DNA of 64,000 nt from Vreelandella songnenensis (GCF_003002925.1 NZ_PVTK01000002.1:310001-374000), one strand, 5' to 3'; shown: positions 18,614 through 29,570, numbered from the stretch's first letter. A program made the numbers and translations. Notes: generated from the letters alone by a model not told the origin.

Positions 18614-19493
18614 CAAGGTATCCAATAACCGCGCCTGGCTGCTGGTGCTTCCCATGCTGGTGCTGGTGGCGTTCTCCGCCATCATCCCGCTGATGACCGT
18701 GGTCAACTACTCGGTACAGGACGTGCTCGGCCCGAACGCAAGCTTTTTCACCGGCACCGAATGGTTTAAAAGCATGCTCAACGACAGCGCCCTGCAGGCG
18801 GCGTTTGTACGCCAGATTGCCTTCTCGCTGGTGATTCTCGCCATTCAGATTCCGCTGGGCATCGGTATTGCACTGATCATGCCCAAACGCGGCTGGCAGG
18901 CCTCTGCGGTGCTGATCCTGATTACCCTGCCACTGCTCATTCCCTGGAACGTGGTAGGCAGTATCTGGCAGATCTTTACCCGTGGTGATATCGGCCTGAT
19001 GGGCTGGGGCCTGCGCGAGCTGGGTATTGATTACAACATCACCCGCCATTCTGGCGATGCCTGGGTGACGATCGTTCTGATGGACGTATGGCACTGGACG
19101 CCGCTGGTCGCGATGCTCTGCTATAGCGGCCTGCGCTCGATTCCCGAAGCCTACTACCAGGCAGCGCGTATCGATCGCGCCTCCAAATGGGCGGTGTTTC
19201 GCTATATCCAACTGCCCAAGCTGACCAACGTGCTGGTGATTGCCGTTCTGCTGCGCTTCATGCACTCGTTCATGATCTACGCTGAGCCCTTCGTACTCAC
19301 CGGCGGCGGGCCGGGCAGCAGCACGACCTTCTTGAGTCAGGCGCTGACCACCATGGCGGTGGGCCAGCAGGATCTCGGGCCGTCGGCGGCGTTCTCGCTG
19401 ATCTATTTCCTGGTCATTCTGCTGGTGAGCTGGGTGTTCTACACCACCATCATGCACATGCAGAAAGACAAGCCCCCGCAGGGAGGTGCCTAG
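18606..19493 (+). CDS. glpP: Glycerol ABC transporter permease 1
   Basis: A 295-residue inner-membrane permease of the MalF/UgpA class with six predicted helices and the EAA loop (PEAYYQAARIDRASKWAVFRY) that docks on the ATPases. ATG 18606 was chosen for GGAG at 18595-18598; it overlaps glpT by 8 bp. It pairs with glpQ to form the transmembrane pore. Confidence 0.87.
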   Translation: MNNKVSNNRAWLLVLPMLVLVAFSAIIPLMTVVNYSVQDVLGPNASFFTGTEWFKSMLNDSALQAAFVRQIAFSLVILAIQIPLGIGIALIMPKRGWQASAVLILITLPLLIPWNVVGSIWQIFTRGDIGLMGWGLRELGIDYNITRHSGDAWVTIVLMDVWHWTPLVAMLCYSGLRSIPEAYYQAARIDRASKWAVFRYIQLPKLTNVLVIAVLLRFMHSFMIYAEPFVLTGGGPGSSTTFLSQALTTMAVGQQDLGPSAAFSLIYFLVILLVSWVFYTTIMHMQKDKPPQGGA

Positions 19494-19494
19494 C

Positions 19495-20391
<897 letters not shown>

Positions 20392-20403
20392 GGAGCGCAC
20401 GCC

Positions 20404-20679
20404 ATGATGTCCTGGATGGTATGGACCCTGCCCACCGCCCTGTTCTTTTCCTCGATTGCGGCCATGCTCGCGGGCATGACGGTATGGGAAATCGTGTCGC
20501 CCACCATCGAGCGCAAGGGGTTCTTGCCCATTGCCACCACGCGCGGGGATCGGCTGTTTATCGGCCTGCTCTCGGCGGCATTCATTCACCTGGGAGTGAT
20601 CGGCTTTACCTCGCTCTCCATCTGGATTGCACTTGCGGTATCAGCCGTATGGCTGCTGGTTTTAATGCGCTGGGGTTAG
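20404..20679 (+). CDS. glpU: Small DUF2160 membrane protein of the glycerol importer
   Basis: A 91-residue protein with three predicted transmembrane helices. The middle carries EIVSPTIERKGFLPIATTRGDRLFIG, typical of the DUF2160 family that always travels with this importer class. Its function is unknown; it may be an accessory subunit or assembly factor. It has GAGGAG just upstream and sits between the second permease and the binding protein, matching the position of glpU in rhizobia. Confidence 0.8.
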   Translation: MMSWMVWTLPTALFFSSIAAMLAGMTVWEIVSPTIERKGFLPIATTRGDRLFIGLLSAAFIHLGVIGFTSLSIWIALAVSAVWLLVLMRWG

Positions 20680-20748
20680 CCGCCGGCGTTTTTTCCGTAT
20701 CAGGGACGGCCAAGCCATCAGGGAAGAACACAACAAGACGAGGTCAAC

Positions 20749-22500
20749 ATGCATAAGCACTACAACAAGTTCAGACTGACAACCCTGGCCGCCAGCCTGC
20801 TGCTCGCATCGGGCACGCTGTCAGCCCAGGAGAACGAAGCCCGCGCCATTGCCGAACGCCTGGTCGATGAACATTTTCAGAATTCGACCCTCAGCCGTGA
20901 AGAACAGATCGAAGAGCTCTTGTGGTTTGCCAACGCTGCGGAGCCCTTTCGTGGTCTGGATATTCAGACCGTGGCCGAAGGCCTCACTACCCACGTCTAT
21001 GAAAGCGAGGTGCTGGCGGAAGCTTTCAGCGAGCTGACCGGTATCAATGTCACCCATAACATCATCGGCGAAGGTGATGTGGTGGACACCATGCAGAATC
21101 AGATGCAGTCGGGTAACAGCATCTACGACGGTTTCGTAAACGACACCGACTCCATCGGCACGCATATCCGCTACGGCACCACCATCAACCTGACACAGGC
21201 AATGGAAAACGAGTGGGCCGACTACACGCTGCCTACGCTCGACCTGGACGACTTTATCGGCCTGCAGTACGGCACCGGTCCGGACGGCAGCCTGTTCCAG
21301 CTGCCCACCCAGCAATTCGCCAACCTCTACTGGTTCCGCCATGACTGGTTCCAGCGCGAAGATCTGCAGGAACAGTTCAAGGAAATTTATGGCTATGACC
21401 TGGGCGTACCCACCAACTGGACAGCCTACGAAGACATCGCCGAGTTCTTTTCCGAACACGTTGGTGAAATCGATGGCGTCAAGGTATACGGCCACATGGA
21501 CTACGGCCGCCGCGACCCGTCTCTGGGCTGGCGCTTCCACGACTCCTGGCTCTCCATGGCAGGCATGGGTAGTCCCGGTATCCCTTCCGGCAATCCGGTG
21601 GACGACTGGGGTATACGCGTCAATGAAGATAGCCAGCCGGTAGGCGCCAGCGTCAGCCGCGGCGGAGCGACCAACTCGCCGGCATCGGTATTTGCGATGC
21701 AGAAGGCCGTCGACTGGCTGCGTGACTTCGCGCCTCCCGAAGCCCAGGGCATGACCTTTGGCGAAGCCGGGCCAGTACCCGCTCAGGGGCACATCGCTCA
21801 GCAGATATTCTGGTACACCACCTTTACCGCCGACATGGTCGACCCGGCGGTGGCAGTCACCGATGACGAGGGCAATCCGCTCTGGCGCATGGCACCGTCG
21901 CCTACCGGTCCCTACTGGGAAGAGGGCATGAAGGTGGGTTATCAGGACGTGGGCGCCTGGACCTTCTTCGACTCGACCCCGGAAGATCGCCGCACCGCGG
22001 CATGGCTCTTTGCCCAGTTTACTGTGGCAAAAACGGTATCACTTGAAAAGCTCATGCATGGCTTAACGCCTATTCGCGAGTCTGACATCTTCTCCGAACA
22101 GATGACCGAAATGGCACCCAAGCTGGGCGGCCTGGTGGAATTCTACCGCAGCCCCAACGAGTCCAACTGGACACCCACAGGTACCAACGTGCCGGACTAC
22201 CCGCGCATGGCGCCGCTATGGTGGCAGAATCTGGCACCGGTAATGAGCGGTGAAGTCTCGCCCCAGGAGGGCCTGGACAAGCTGGCGGCGGATATGGACA
22301 ACACCATGAATCGCCTGGCCCGCGCCAACGTCTTCGACAGCTACGCACCGGTGCTCAACGAAGAGGAAGACCCCCAGGTGTGGCTTGACCGGGAAGGCGC
22401 CCCGAAACCCAAGCTGGATAACGAAATGCCCCAAGGCACAACCGTGCCCTACGAAGAAATGATGGAAGCCTGGATGGCGGCGGGTTCGCGCCAGGAGTAA
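20749..22500 (+). CDS. glpV: Glycerol ABC transporter substrate-binding protein
   Basis: A 583-residue periplasmic binding protein with a signal peptide (MHKHYNKFRLTTLAASLLL, cleavage near TLSAQ). It is larger than ordinary family-1 sugar receptors because of an extra N-terminal helical region before the ligand domain (residues about 28-85, ERLVDEHFQNSTLSREEQ). It corresponds to GlpV, the glycerol receptor. The RBS is GAGGT. Last transporter gene before glpD; a gap of 235 bp follows. Confidence 0.85.
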   Translation: MHKHYNKFRLTTLAASLLLASGTLSAQENEARAIAERLVDEHFQNSTLSREEQIEELLWFANAAEPFRGLDIQTVAEGLTTHVYESEVLAEAFSELTGINVTHNIIGEGDVVDTMQNQMQSGNSIYDGFVNDTDSIGTHIRYGTTINLTQAMENEWADYTLPTLDLDDFIGLQYGTGPDGSLFQLPTQQFANLYWFRHDWFQREDLQEQFKEIYGYDLGVPTNWTAYEDIAEFFSEHVGEIDGVKVYGHMDYGRRDPSLGWRFHDSWLSMAGMGSPGIPSGNPVDDWGIRVNEDSQPVGASVSRGGATNSPASVFAMQKAVDWLRDFAPPEAQGMTFGEAGPVPAQGHIAQQIFWYTTFTADMVDPAVAVTDDEGNPLWRMAPSPTGPYWEEGMKVGYQDVGAWTFFDSTPEDRRTAAWLFAQFTVAKTVSLEKLMHGLTPIRESDIFSEQMTEMAPKLGGLVEFYRSPNESNWTPTGTNVPDYPRMAPLWWQNLAPVMSGEVSPQEGLDKLAADMDNTMNRLARANVFDSYAPVLNEEEDPQVWLDREGAPKPKLDNEMPQGTTVPYEEMMEAWMAAGSRQE

Positions 22501-22735
22501 CCCCGACGCTAGCTGCAGGGCGGCCCACCGCCCTGCAATCGCCGTCAATCACCAGATAAGCACTGCGTGTAAAGCAGCTTTCGTCAACCGGCTTCATCAT
22601 GGAGCCGTTTTTCGCCCATCAAATGTTCGATTTCAACCTTGAAAGATCAAAAACGATCACATATTCTTTCACAAATGAAAATAACCGCCGTTTAGATGGC
22701 AAATCCTGCTTATCCGCTTATTTGAAGAGGCCACC

Positions 22736-24379
22736 ATGACGCTGCGCGAACAGAACGTGAGTCAATTGACCAGCACCACCTTTGACGCGCTGGTGATTGG
22801 TGGTGGTATCAACGGCGCCGCAAGCGCCGCTGCCTTGGCAGGCAAAGGTGCCAAGGTCGCCCTGATCGATCGAGGAGACTTTGCTGGCAGTACCAGCATG
22901 CACTCTTCCAATCTGGTATGGGGAGGCATCAAGTACATGGAAAGCAATGATTTTGGCTTGGTGCGCAAGCTGTGCAAAAGCCGCAATCACTTGATCAAGA
23001 GCTACCCCTCTACCGTTCAGGAGATCCGTTTCCTGACCACCATTACCCGAGGATTTCGCCACTCGCCACGCTACCTCTGGGCGGGCACCTGGCTCTACTG
23101 GTTGATGGGCAACGGGTTTACCAAACGCCCGCGCCTGCTTTCGCCAAAGAACATCAAGCAGGAAGAGTCCATCATCAACGTTGGCGACTCGGTAGGCGGC
23201 TTCGAGTATTCAGATGCCTACCTGCACGATAACGACGCGCGGTTCGTGTTCAACTTTATCCGCCATGCGCTTGATTACGGCGCCACCGCCGCCAACTATG
23301 TCGAATCCCTGGGCGCCGTGCGCCAGGATGGCGTATGGGTGACCCGAGCGCGGGACACCACCGATGGCAGCACCTTCGAGATACGCGCCAAGGTACTGAT
23401 CAATGCTGCAGGCCCGTGGGTCGACCAGCACAACACATTGACCGGCGAACAGACGTCGCATCAGCACCTCTACTCCAAGGGGATTCACCTGATCGTGCCG
23501 CAGCTCACCGCGTCACAACGGGTGCTGGCGTTCTTTGCCGACGATGGTCGGCTGTTCTTCGTCATCCCCATGGGCAACCGCACCTGCATCGGCACTACCG
23601 ATACCCATATGGAGCATCCTGACGCCGTAGTGACCGATGAAGATATCCGCTTTGTGCTGGATAACATCAACGCGCGCCTGACCCTTGAAAAACCGCTGAC
23701 CCCTGCCGACATCATTTCCACGCGTTGTGGTGTACGTCCGCTCGCCGTAGAGGCAGATCAGGGTAGTGATCGCGACTTTTTCCAGATGTCTCGCAAGCAC
23801 GTGGTGGACACCAACCGCGAAACCGCGCATATCAGCATCTTTGGCGGCAAGTTGACCGACTGCGTCAATGTGGGTAATGAAATTGCCGACGCCCTGAGCG
23901 ACCTGGGTGTCACGCTGCCCAAGGCGGACTTTCACTGGTACGGCGAACCCGCCGAAAGTGTCAAACAGGCCTTCTTGGCTCAAGCAAGGCAAATGAAGCT
24001 GGATGCATTAACGCCTGAAACGTCTTCCGAGGTGCTTTCCACACGCCTATGGCGGCGCTATGCAAACAAGGCGTTTGCCATGCTGGAGCAGATCGCAGCT
24101 GACCCGCGCCAGGCCGAGCTGCTGATTGAAGGCACCGAGTACATCCGTGTTGAGCTTGAGCACGCCCGCGATCACGAGATGATCACCGAGCTCGAGGATT
24201 TTCTGCGCCGCCGGGCAAAGATTTCGCTGGTCGTGCATCACGAGCAGCTGCGCCAGTCAGAAGGGTTGAAAGAGGCCTGCCGTGTGCTGTTTGGTGATGA
24301 CGCCCAGGCGCGACTCGATCACTATTTCAAGAAAACGTCGGATACTGCCCCACAGCCAGCACTTCAAGCGGACGCTTGA
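22736..24379 (+). CDS. glpD: Glycerol-3-phosphate dehydrogenase (FAD)
   Basis: A 547-residue flavoenzyme that oxidises glycerol-3-phosphate to dihydroxyacetone phosphate and passes electrons to quinone at the inner membrane. Landmarks: FAD fingerprint VIGGGINGAASAAALAGKGA, the substrate-site segment SSNLVWGGIKYME, INAAGPWVDQ and the C-terminal GGKLTDCVNVGNEIADAL. Full length. With glpK it completes conversion of imported glycerol into a glycolytic intermediate. The 5' gap holds AAAACGA at 22650-22656, similar to the core of the motif in front of glpS and glpK. Confidence 0.92.
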   Translation: MTLREQNVSQLTSTTFDALVIGGGINGAASAAALAGKGAKVALIDRGDFAGSTSMHSSNLVWGGIKYMESNDFGLVRKLCKSRNHLIKSYPSTVQEIRFLTTITRGFRHSPRYLWAGTWLYWLMGNGFTKRPRLLSPKNIKQEESIINVGDSVGGFEYSDAYLHDNDARFVFNFIRHALDYGATAANYVESLGAVRQDGVWVTRARDTTDGSTFEIRAKVLINAAGPWVDQHNTLTGEQTSHQHLYSKGIHLIVPQLTASQRVLAFFADDGRLFFVIPMGNRTCIGTTDTHMEHPDAVVTDEDIRFVLDNINARLTLEKPLTPADIISTRCGVRPLAVEADQGSDRDFFQMSRKHVVDTNRETAHISIFGGKLTDCVNVGNEIADALSDLGVTLPKADFHWYGEPAESVKQAFLAQARQMKLDALTPETSSEVLSTRLWRRYANKAFAMLEQIAADPRQAELLIEGTEYIRVELEHARDHEMITELEDFLRRRAKISLVVHHEQLRQSEGLKEACRVLFGDDAQARLDHYFKKTSDTAPQPALQADA

Positions 24380-24387
24380 GTACGCAT

Positions 24388-24413
24388 AAAAAAGCCCCTC
24401 GTAGAGGGGCTTT
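24388..24413. terminator. Bidirectional terminator between glpD and the small gene
   Basis: Perfect hairpin AAAGCCCCTC-GTA-GAGGGGCTTT. On the minus strand it ends in a run of Ts, so it can stop transcription from both sides. Confidence 0.85.
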
Positions 24414-24429
24414 CATCTAACGTGTTGGC

Positions 24430-24654
24430 CTACTCTTCATTGACGACCTGAAGCTGCGAGTCACCGGCCAGCACTTCATCCCAGGCTTCCTCCAGCGTGC
24501 ATCCGCTGCGGCTGCCGAGAGTATCAATCACCTCTACGGCGTGCTGGAGCGATTCACGGTTGCTTTTCAGTGCGAGCACCAGCTTGGCCAGGTCCTGCTT
24601 GCTGAACGTACTGGCAATCTGGTCGGCTTGTTGGCTGAGTTCGATGCAGTTCAT
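24430..24654 (-). CDS. Small hypothetical protein, 74 residues
   Basis: An acidic, mostly helical protein with no signal peptide or membrane segment. It starts MNCIELSQQADQIASTFSKQ and contains one internal Cys in SRSGCTLEEAWDEV. The start has GAGGTA nearby and a terminator follows the stop, which supports a real gene. I do not recognise the family. Function unknown. Confidence 0.6.
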   Translation of the reverse strand: MNCIELSQQADQIASTFSKQDLAKLVLALKSNRESLQHAVEVIDTLGSRSGCTLEEAWDEVLAGDSQLQVVNEE

Positions 24655-24804
24655 TGGTAGTACCTCATGGTATGGTCATCCGCTGCCAGCTGAACCCGCT
24701 TGCCGACAGGCGTTCAATGGTGACGTTGCTACGCATGCCGGGCCGGATAAGTGCCCAGTTCGGTAACTGCGAAACGGTCACAAGCGTTACAAGACCTTCG
24801 CCTC

Positions 24805-25012
24805 TAGCGCATGGGTAATCCTGAAGCGCTAAGCTGTGTAGCAGGGATCAGATGAATGGCTCGGGGTAGCAAGCCATTGTCTGATCCATGCATTGACTAT
24901 GCTTCACTGCAGCAAACGCCACAATGCATCATTGGCAGCACATCAGGTTGTAACCTGACTACACCGCTGCTGGAAAAGCGCTATCGGTGTTAAAGGCCTA
25001 CAGATCGGCACC
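24805..25012 (+). ncRNA. Candidate structured RNA: consecutive stem-loops in a 438-bp gap
   Basis: No convincing protein gene is present between 24655 and 25092, but the sequence is full of inverted repeats: TAGCGC/GCGCTA (24805-24831), an imperfect 15-bp hairpin GGATCAGA..AATGGCT / AGCCATT.TCTGATCC (24845-24887), ATGCATTG/CAATGCAT (24888-24929) directly abutting it, then GCAGC..TCAGGTT-GT-AACCTGA..GCTGC (24935-24970), and CGGTG/CACCG near 24983-25012. A plus-strand transcript would end at the hairpin at 25044-25080. It could be a small RNA or simply repeated operator-like DNA; strand is a guess. Confidence 0.35.
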
Positions 25013-25043
25013 GGAAGGCATGGGTGTGAAAGGCAAGGCAAAA

Positions 25044-25080
25044 AAAAAGCGTAGCCACCAGGGCGGCGGCTACGCTTTTT
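25044..25080. terminator. Bidirectional terminator next to glpK
   Basis: Perfect 13-bp arms AAAAAGCGTAGCC / GGCTACGCTTTTT with an 11-base loop. On the minus strand it follows the glpK stop and ends in a long T run. Confidence 0.88.
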
Positions 25081-25092
25081 ATTGAGTCTTAT

Positions 25093-26577
25093 CTAGTGCG
25101 AGCGCACGCGAGATACCGCGTCCAGCCAGCCCTGATAAAGCGACTCGCGGGTGGCGCTATCCATGCTTGGCAGAAAGCTCTTTTCACAGCGCCAGAGCTG
25201 CTCGATCTCCTCCAGGGAGTCGTACCAACCCAGGCGCAGGCCCGCCAGATAGGCCGCACCCAAGGCAGTGGTTTCCAGAATGGTAGGCCGATCGACCTCG
25301 ATGTCCAGCATGTCGGCCAGAAACTGCATCAGCCAGCTGTTTTTCACCATGCCGCCATCCACGCGCAGTTTGCTCGGGGTGGCGTCCATGTCATCGTTCA
25401 TGCAGTGCTGAAGGTCGCGGGTCTGATAGCACACTGCCTGCAAGCCAGCGGCCACAATCTCGGCAATGCCGGTATCCCGGGTCAAGCCAAAGATCGCGCC
25501 GCGCGCCTTGGGATCCCAGTACGGCGCGCCCAATCCTGTAAAGGCGGGCACCAGATAGACGCTGTGCCCATAGCGTGTCTCCTTGGCCAGCGCTTCCGTT
25601 TCTGCGGCATCGGCAAACAGGTTAAGCCCATCGCGCAGCCACTGCACGGTCGCCCCGGCCACGAAGATACTGCCTTCCATGGCGTAGGTGGGCTTGCCGT
25701 TGAGCCGGTAGCCTACCGTGGTCAACAGGCGATTTTGCGAAAGTGACGGCGTATCACCGGTATTCACGATCATGAAGCAGCCGGTGCCGTAGGTGCTTTT
25801 GCCCATGCCCGGCTTGAAGCACGCCTGCCCTACCAGCGCCGCCTGCTGGTCGCCTGCCACGCCGGCAATGGGTAGCTCGGCACCCAGCAAGTCCGCTTCC
25901 ACCATGCCAAAGTCATCGCTTGAATCCTTCACTTCCGGCAGCAGGCTTGCAGGAATGTTGAAAAGCGTCAGAAGCTCTTCATCCCACTGCTGGGTATGAA
26001 TATTGAACAGCGCCGTGCGCGAAGCATTGGTAGCATCGGTCACGTGCTGCTTGCCACCGGTCAGCCGCCAGATCAAGAAGCTGTCCACGGTACCGAAGGC
26101 AAGCTCACCACGCTCGGCGCGCTCACGCGCGCCCTCGACGTTATCCAGCAGCCAGGCAAGCTTGGTCGCTGAAAAGTAAGGGTCGATCAAAAGCCCCGTC
26201 TTGGCCTGAACGGTCTCGGTATGGCCCTGATCACGCAGCAACTGGCACTGCTCCGAAGTGCGCCGGTCCTGCCAGACAATGGCGTTATACAGCGGTTTGC
26301 CCGTACTGCGATCCCACAGCAGCGTGGTTTCGCGCTGGTTGGTGATTCCTACTCCCGCTACGTCGCTGGCTTTCGTCTGCGCTTTTTCCAGCACCTGGCG
26401 GCAAGTCGCCACCACCGACTCCCAGAGGTCGTCCGGGTCATGCTCGATCCAGCCATCACTGGGGAAATGCTGGGTGAACTCCTGTTGCGCAATCGCGGCT
26501 ATCTGGCCCTCTCGATTGAACAGGATAGCGCGTGAGCTGGTAGTGCCTTGATCGATGGCAAGTAGATAGCTGGACAT
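25093..26577 (-). CDS. glpK: Glycerol kinase
   Basis: A 494-residue FGGY-family kinase that phosphorylates glycerol to glycerol-3-phosphate with ATP. Landmarks: [18 protein letters not shown] (phosphate-binding loop), [26 protein letters not shown], and the C-terminal [21 protein letters not shown] and [18 protein letters not shown]. Full length. It is transcribed on the minus strand, opposite to the importer; upstream at 26601-26611 is the same TAAAACGAAAA word (gene orientation) found before glpS. glpR lies 105 bp upstream on the same strand. Confidence 0.95.
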   Translation of the reverse strand: MSSYLLAIDQGTTSSRAILFNREGQIAAIAQQEFTQHFPSDGWIEHDPDDLWESVVATCRQVLEKAQTKASDVAGVGITNQRETTLLWDRSTGKPLYNAIVWQDRRTSEQCQLLRDQGHTETVQAKTGLLIDPYFSATKLAWLLDNVEGARERAERGELAFGTVDSFLIWRLTGGKQHVTDATNASRTALFNIHTQQWDEELLTLFNIPASLLPEVKDSSDDFGMVEADLLGAELPIAGVAGDQQAALVGQACFKPGMGKSTYGTGCFMIVNTGDTPSLSQNRLLTTVGYRLNGKPTYAMEGSIFVAGATVQWLRDGLNLFADAAETEALAKETRYGHSVYLVPAFTGLGAPYWDPKARGAIFGLTRDTGIAEIVAAGLQAVCYQTRDLQHCMNDDMDATPSKLRVDGGMVKNSWLMQFLADMLDIEVDRPTILETTALGAAYLAGLRLGWYDSLEEIEQLWRCEKSFLPSMDSATRESLYQGWLDAVSRVRSH

Positions 26578-26682
26578 GGCATGTTCGCTTTGAGTTAAGA
26601 TTTTCGTTTTATTATTAGCAGAGGCTACGCTAAGCCCTGAAAATGCTCAAGTTCGAAAATAGTCTTATGAATAAACGCATAC

Positions 26683-27441
26683 TCATGCGACATGCAGCGC
26701 TACATCATGCTGTAACAGCAGCTGCTGGATGGCTTCCGGCGGCTTGCGGTCGGTGAACAGCGCATCGAGTTGAGACAGATTGCCCTGGCGAACCACCGGG
26801 TTACGATGAAACTTCGAGTAATCCGCCGCCAGATAGACTCGGCGCGAATTGGCAATGATGGCCTGAGCCACGCGGACTTCCTGATAATCGAATTCCAGCA
26901 GTGAGCCGTCTTCGTCAATACCGCTGATACCAATGATGCCGTAGTCGACCTTGAACTGATTGATGAAATCGATCGTGGCCTCACCAATGATACCGCCATC
27001 GCGCGAGCGCACCTGCCCGCCGGCGATAATCACGTTGAAATCTTCCTTGTGCTGCAAGATAGCGGCAACGTTCAGGTTATTGGTGATGATTTCCAACCCC
27101 TGATGCTCAAGCAGCGCCTGCGCAATCACCTCGTTGCTGGTACCGATGTTGATGAACAGCGAGGAGTGGTCGGGGATCTGCTGGGCCAGGCAGCGGGCAA
27201 TGCGCTCCTTTTCTTCCAGATGAAGCGTCTTGCGAGTGCTGTAAGCAGTGTTGACAGTACTGGATTCAATTCCCACACCGCCATGCACGCGCCGCACCCG
27301 GCCATCATCGGCCAGGGTATTCAGATCGCGCCGGATGGTTTGTGGCGTAACGGCAAAATGTTCGGTCAGCTGTTCGATACTCATGTAACCGTGCTGGCGT
27401 ACCAGCTCGACAATCGCATCCTGACGAAATTGCTGATTCAT
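26683..27441 (-). CDS. glpR: DeoR-family repressor GlpR
   Basis: A 252-residue repressor with an N-terminal DeoR winged helix ([19 protein letters not shown] and [20 protein letters not shown]) and a C-terminal sugar-phosphate-sensing domain of the ISOCOT fold ([34 protein letters not shown]). GlpR represses glycerol genes and is released by glycerol-3-phosphate. The genes glpSTPQUV, glpD and glpK around it are the expected targets. Confidence 0.9.
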   Translation of the reverse strand: MNQQFRQDAIVELVRQHGYMSIEQLTEHFAVTPQTIRRDLNTLADDGRVRRVHGGVGIESSTVNTAYSTRKTLHLEEKERIARCLAQQIPDHSSLFINIGTSNEVIAQALLEHQGLEIITNNLNVAAILQHKEDFNVIIAGGQVRSRDGGIIGEATIDFINQFKVDYGIIGISGIDEDGSLLEFDYQEVRVAQAIIANSRRVYLAADYSKFHRNPVVRQGNLSQLDALFTDRKPPEAIQQLLLQHDVALHVA

Positions 27442-27489
27442 GGGCCCGACCTGTTCACTTTTGTTTAGCGATAGCGTAACAGGGTATCA

Positions 27490-27504
27490 AGATTTTCGAA
27501 ATCT
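27490..27504. promoter_or_regulatory. Inverted repeat upstream of glpR
   Basis: AGATTT-TCG-AAATCT, perfect 6-bp arms, located about 50 bp upstream of the glpR start and just after the SLC13 gene. It contains TTTTCGAA, related to the TTTTCG half-site before glpK, so it may be an autoregulatory GlpR site. Confidence 0.3.
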
Positions 27505-27557
27505 GATAGTTCCGAGCCCATTACAGACTGTTCAGCACATCCAGCGTGCAAGCATCC

Positions 27558-29414
27558 TTACAGCGGCCATGCCCACAGGATCGCCGGCAAAGCGACAACC
27601 AGCACCACGATGGAAAGCGGCAAACCCAGTTTCCAGTAATCACCGAAGCTGTAACCTCCGGGGCCGAGTACCAGGGTGTTGGACTGATGACCGATGGGGG
27701 TCAAGAACGCACAAGAGGCACTGACCGCCACAATCATCAGAAACGGATCGAGCGAGACGTCGAAACCCTGGGCAAGGCTTGCCGCGATGGGCGCCATCAG
27801 CAGTGCCGCCGCTGCGTTGTTGACCACGTTGGAAAGCAGCATGGTCAGTACAAAAAGCCCGACCAGAGACACATAGATCGGCCAATCGACGCCAAAGGTA
27901 AGCAGCGAATTGGCGATGATCTCCGCGCCGCCGCTGGTTTCCAGTGCCTCGCCGACCGGCAGCATGGCGGCCAGCAGCACGATCACCGGGCCATCGATGG
28001 CTTGGTACCCGTCACGCAGAGGCAGTACACCAATCAGCAAGGAAACCAGGGCCGCCGTACTCATGGCCACCGCCGCCGGCAGCAGATCGAACAGCATGGC
28101 CACGATGGCCAAAGCAAAGATACCTATCGAAATGGCCAGCTTACGTGGTTGGCCAAGGTGCAACTCACGGTTGGCCAGCGGCAGACAGCCGAGCGTGGAA
28201 AGGCTGTCGCTTATCTCCTTTTCACTACCTTGCAACAGCAGCACATCGCCGGTCTGAAAACGGATATCGCGCAGGCGCTGCTTTAAACGGCTGCCATCGC
28301 GAGCGACCGCGACCAGATGTAGCCCGAACTGCTGGTTCAAACGCAGCTGCTTGACGCTACGATTGTTCATCATCGAGTCGTTACGCACGACGGCTTCGAT
28401 CAGTTGAAGCCCTTCGGTATCGACGGGCTGGCGCTTGTCGTCGCCCTCTTTTTCGGCACCGCTATTTCCTGAAGCCTCGCCTTCACTTGGGTCATCTTCT
28501 GGTTCGGGCTCGGCAATCGCACTCAGCCCCACCTTGTCTTCCAGCAGCTTCAACTCGTCCGGCCCGGCTTCCAGCAGCAGAATGTCGCCTTCGCGCAGAA
28601 TACCGTGAAACGAGTAGCCCGCCCGACGATTGTCATCACGCACCACCGCCAGCACCGGGATGGTCTCTTCAAGCTCGTCACGCAGTTGAGGAAGCGTTAG
28701 ACCGTTGGCCTTGGAATCCTCGGTCACCTTGAGCTCGACCAGGTAGTTGGCGGTATCAAACATCTCTTCAGTCGATGCTTTTCCACTGCGCTTGGGTGTC
28801 AGGCGCCAGCCGATCAGTACGATAAAGGCAAGCCCTGCCCCCGCCACGGCAATGCCTACTGGCGAAAAGCTGAACATGCCGAAGTTTTCACCGGTGATGT
28901 TGCCCCGGTAGCTCGAAATAATGATATTGGGCGGCGTGCCGATCAGCGTAGTCAAGCCGCCCAGAAGCGACCCGAACGCCAAAGGCATCAACAGCAGCGA
29001 AGGCGAAGTGTTGTGCTCGCGCGCCATGCGCATGGCCACCGGTAGCAATAGCGCCAGCGCCCCTACGTTGTTCATGATGCCTGAGAGCACCACCACCGTG
29101 CCTACCAGCACAAGTAGCTGTAACAGCAGCCGCTCGCCGACCTTGAGCACCTGGTTGGCAATCACATCCACTACCCCCGAGCGCTCGAACCCGCGGCTTA
29201 ATACCAGTACGGCGGCCACGGTAATGACCGCCGGGTGGCCAAATCCGGCAAACGCGGAATCGGCCGGCACAAGCCCCAGCATTACCGAGGCCAGCAGCGC
29301 CGTCAACGCAACCAGATCGTAACGGAAACGCCCCCAGATGAATGCCCCCAGGGTCAAGCCGAGTATGATAAATACCAGAGTGCTCGGGGCCAGGCCGATA
29401 GATTCTAACGCCAT
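27558..29414 (-). CDS. SLC13/DASS-type transporter with two TrkA-C domains
   Basis: A 618-residue membrane protein. Two hydrophobic blocks of the CitMHS/DASS ion-transporter fold flank a central cytoplasmic part (about residues 215-410) with two RCK-C (TrkA-C) modules, seen at LVELKVTEDSKANGLTLPQL and IEAVVRNDSMMNNRSVKQLRL, joined by an acidic low-complexity linker (EPEPEDDPSEGEASG). Conserved sites are GIMNNVGALALLLPVA, LIGTPPNIIIS and NVVNNAAAALLMAP, the paired clamp loops that bind substrate and sodium. Proteins of this architecture are annotated as sulfate or dicarboxylate carriers; substrate cannot be read from the sequence. RBS AAGGAGAT precedes the ATG. No obvious link to the adjacent glp genes. 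Confidence 0.82.
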   Translation of the reverse strand: MALESIGLAPSTLVFIILGLTLGAFIWGRFRYDLVALTALLASVMLGLVPADSAFAGFGHPAVITVAAVLVLSRGFERSGVVDVIANQVLKVGERLLLQLLVLVGTVVVLSGIMNNVGALALLLPVAMRMAREHNTSPSLLLMPLAFGSLLGGLTTLIGTPPNIIISSYRGNITGENFGMFSFSPVGIAVAGAGLAFIVLIGWRLTPKRSGKASTEEMFDTANYLVELKVTEDSKANGLTLPQLRDELEETIPVLAVVRDDNRRAGYSFHGILREGDILLLEAGPDELKLLEDKVGLSAIAEPEPEDDPSEGEASGNSGAEKEGDDKRQPVDTEGLQLIEAVVRNDSMMNNRSVKQLRLNQQFGLHLVAVARDGSRLKQRLRDIRFQTGDVLLLQGSEKEISDSLSTLGCLPLANRELHLGQPRKLAISIGIFALAIVAMLFDLLPAAVAMSTAALVSLLIGVLPLRDGYQAIDGPVIVLLAAMLPVGEALETSGGAEIIANSLLTFGVDWPIYVSLVGLFVLTMLLSNVVNNAAAALLMAPIAASLAQGFDVSLDPFLMIVAVSASCAFLTPIGHQSNTLVLGPGGYSFGDYWKLGLPLSIVVLVVALPAILWAWPL

Positions 29415-29528
29415 GCTACTGTGATCTCCTTTAGCCGCCTGAAAGTAGGATATCGGCGGACTTCAACCTATCGGTTTTAACCTTCGAGTCGCAACATAAG
29501 TTAACGCGCTTTTACCTCCACACATTAG

Positions 29529-29570
29529 ACGATAACTATACAATCGTACAGGCCATGCAGACGTTATCGT
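29529..29570. promoter_or_regulatory. Inverted repeat in the SLC13-tenA divergent region
   Basis: The 281-bp gap between the divergent genes holds ACGATAAC (29529-29536) and its inverse GTTATCGT (29563-29570), and a third GTTATCG at about 29670-29676 near the tenA start. These may be regulator sites. I see no thiamine-pyrophosphate riboswitch here. Confidence 0.3.
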
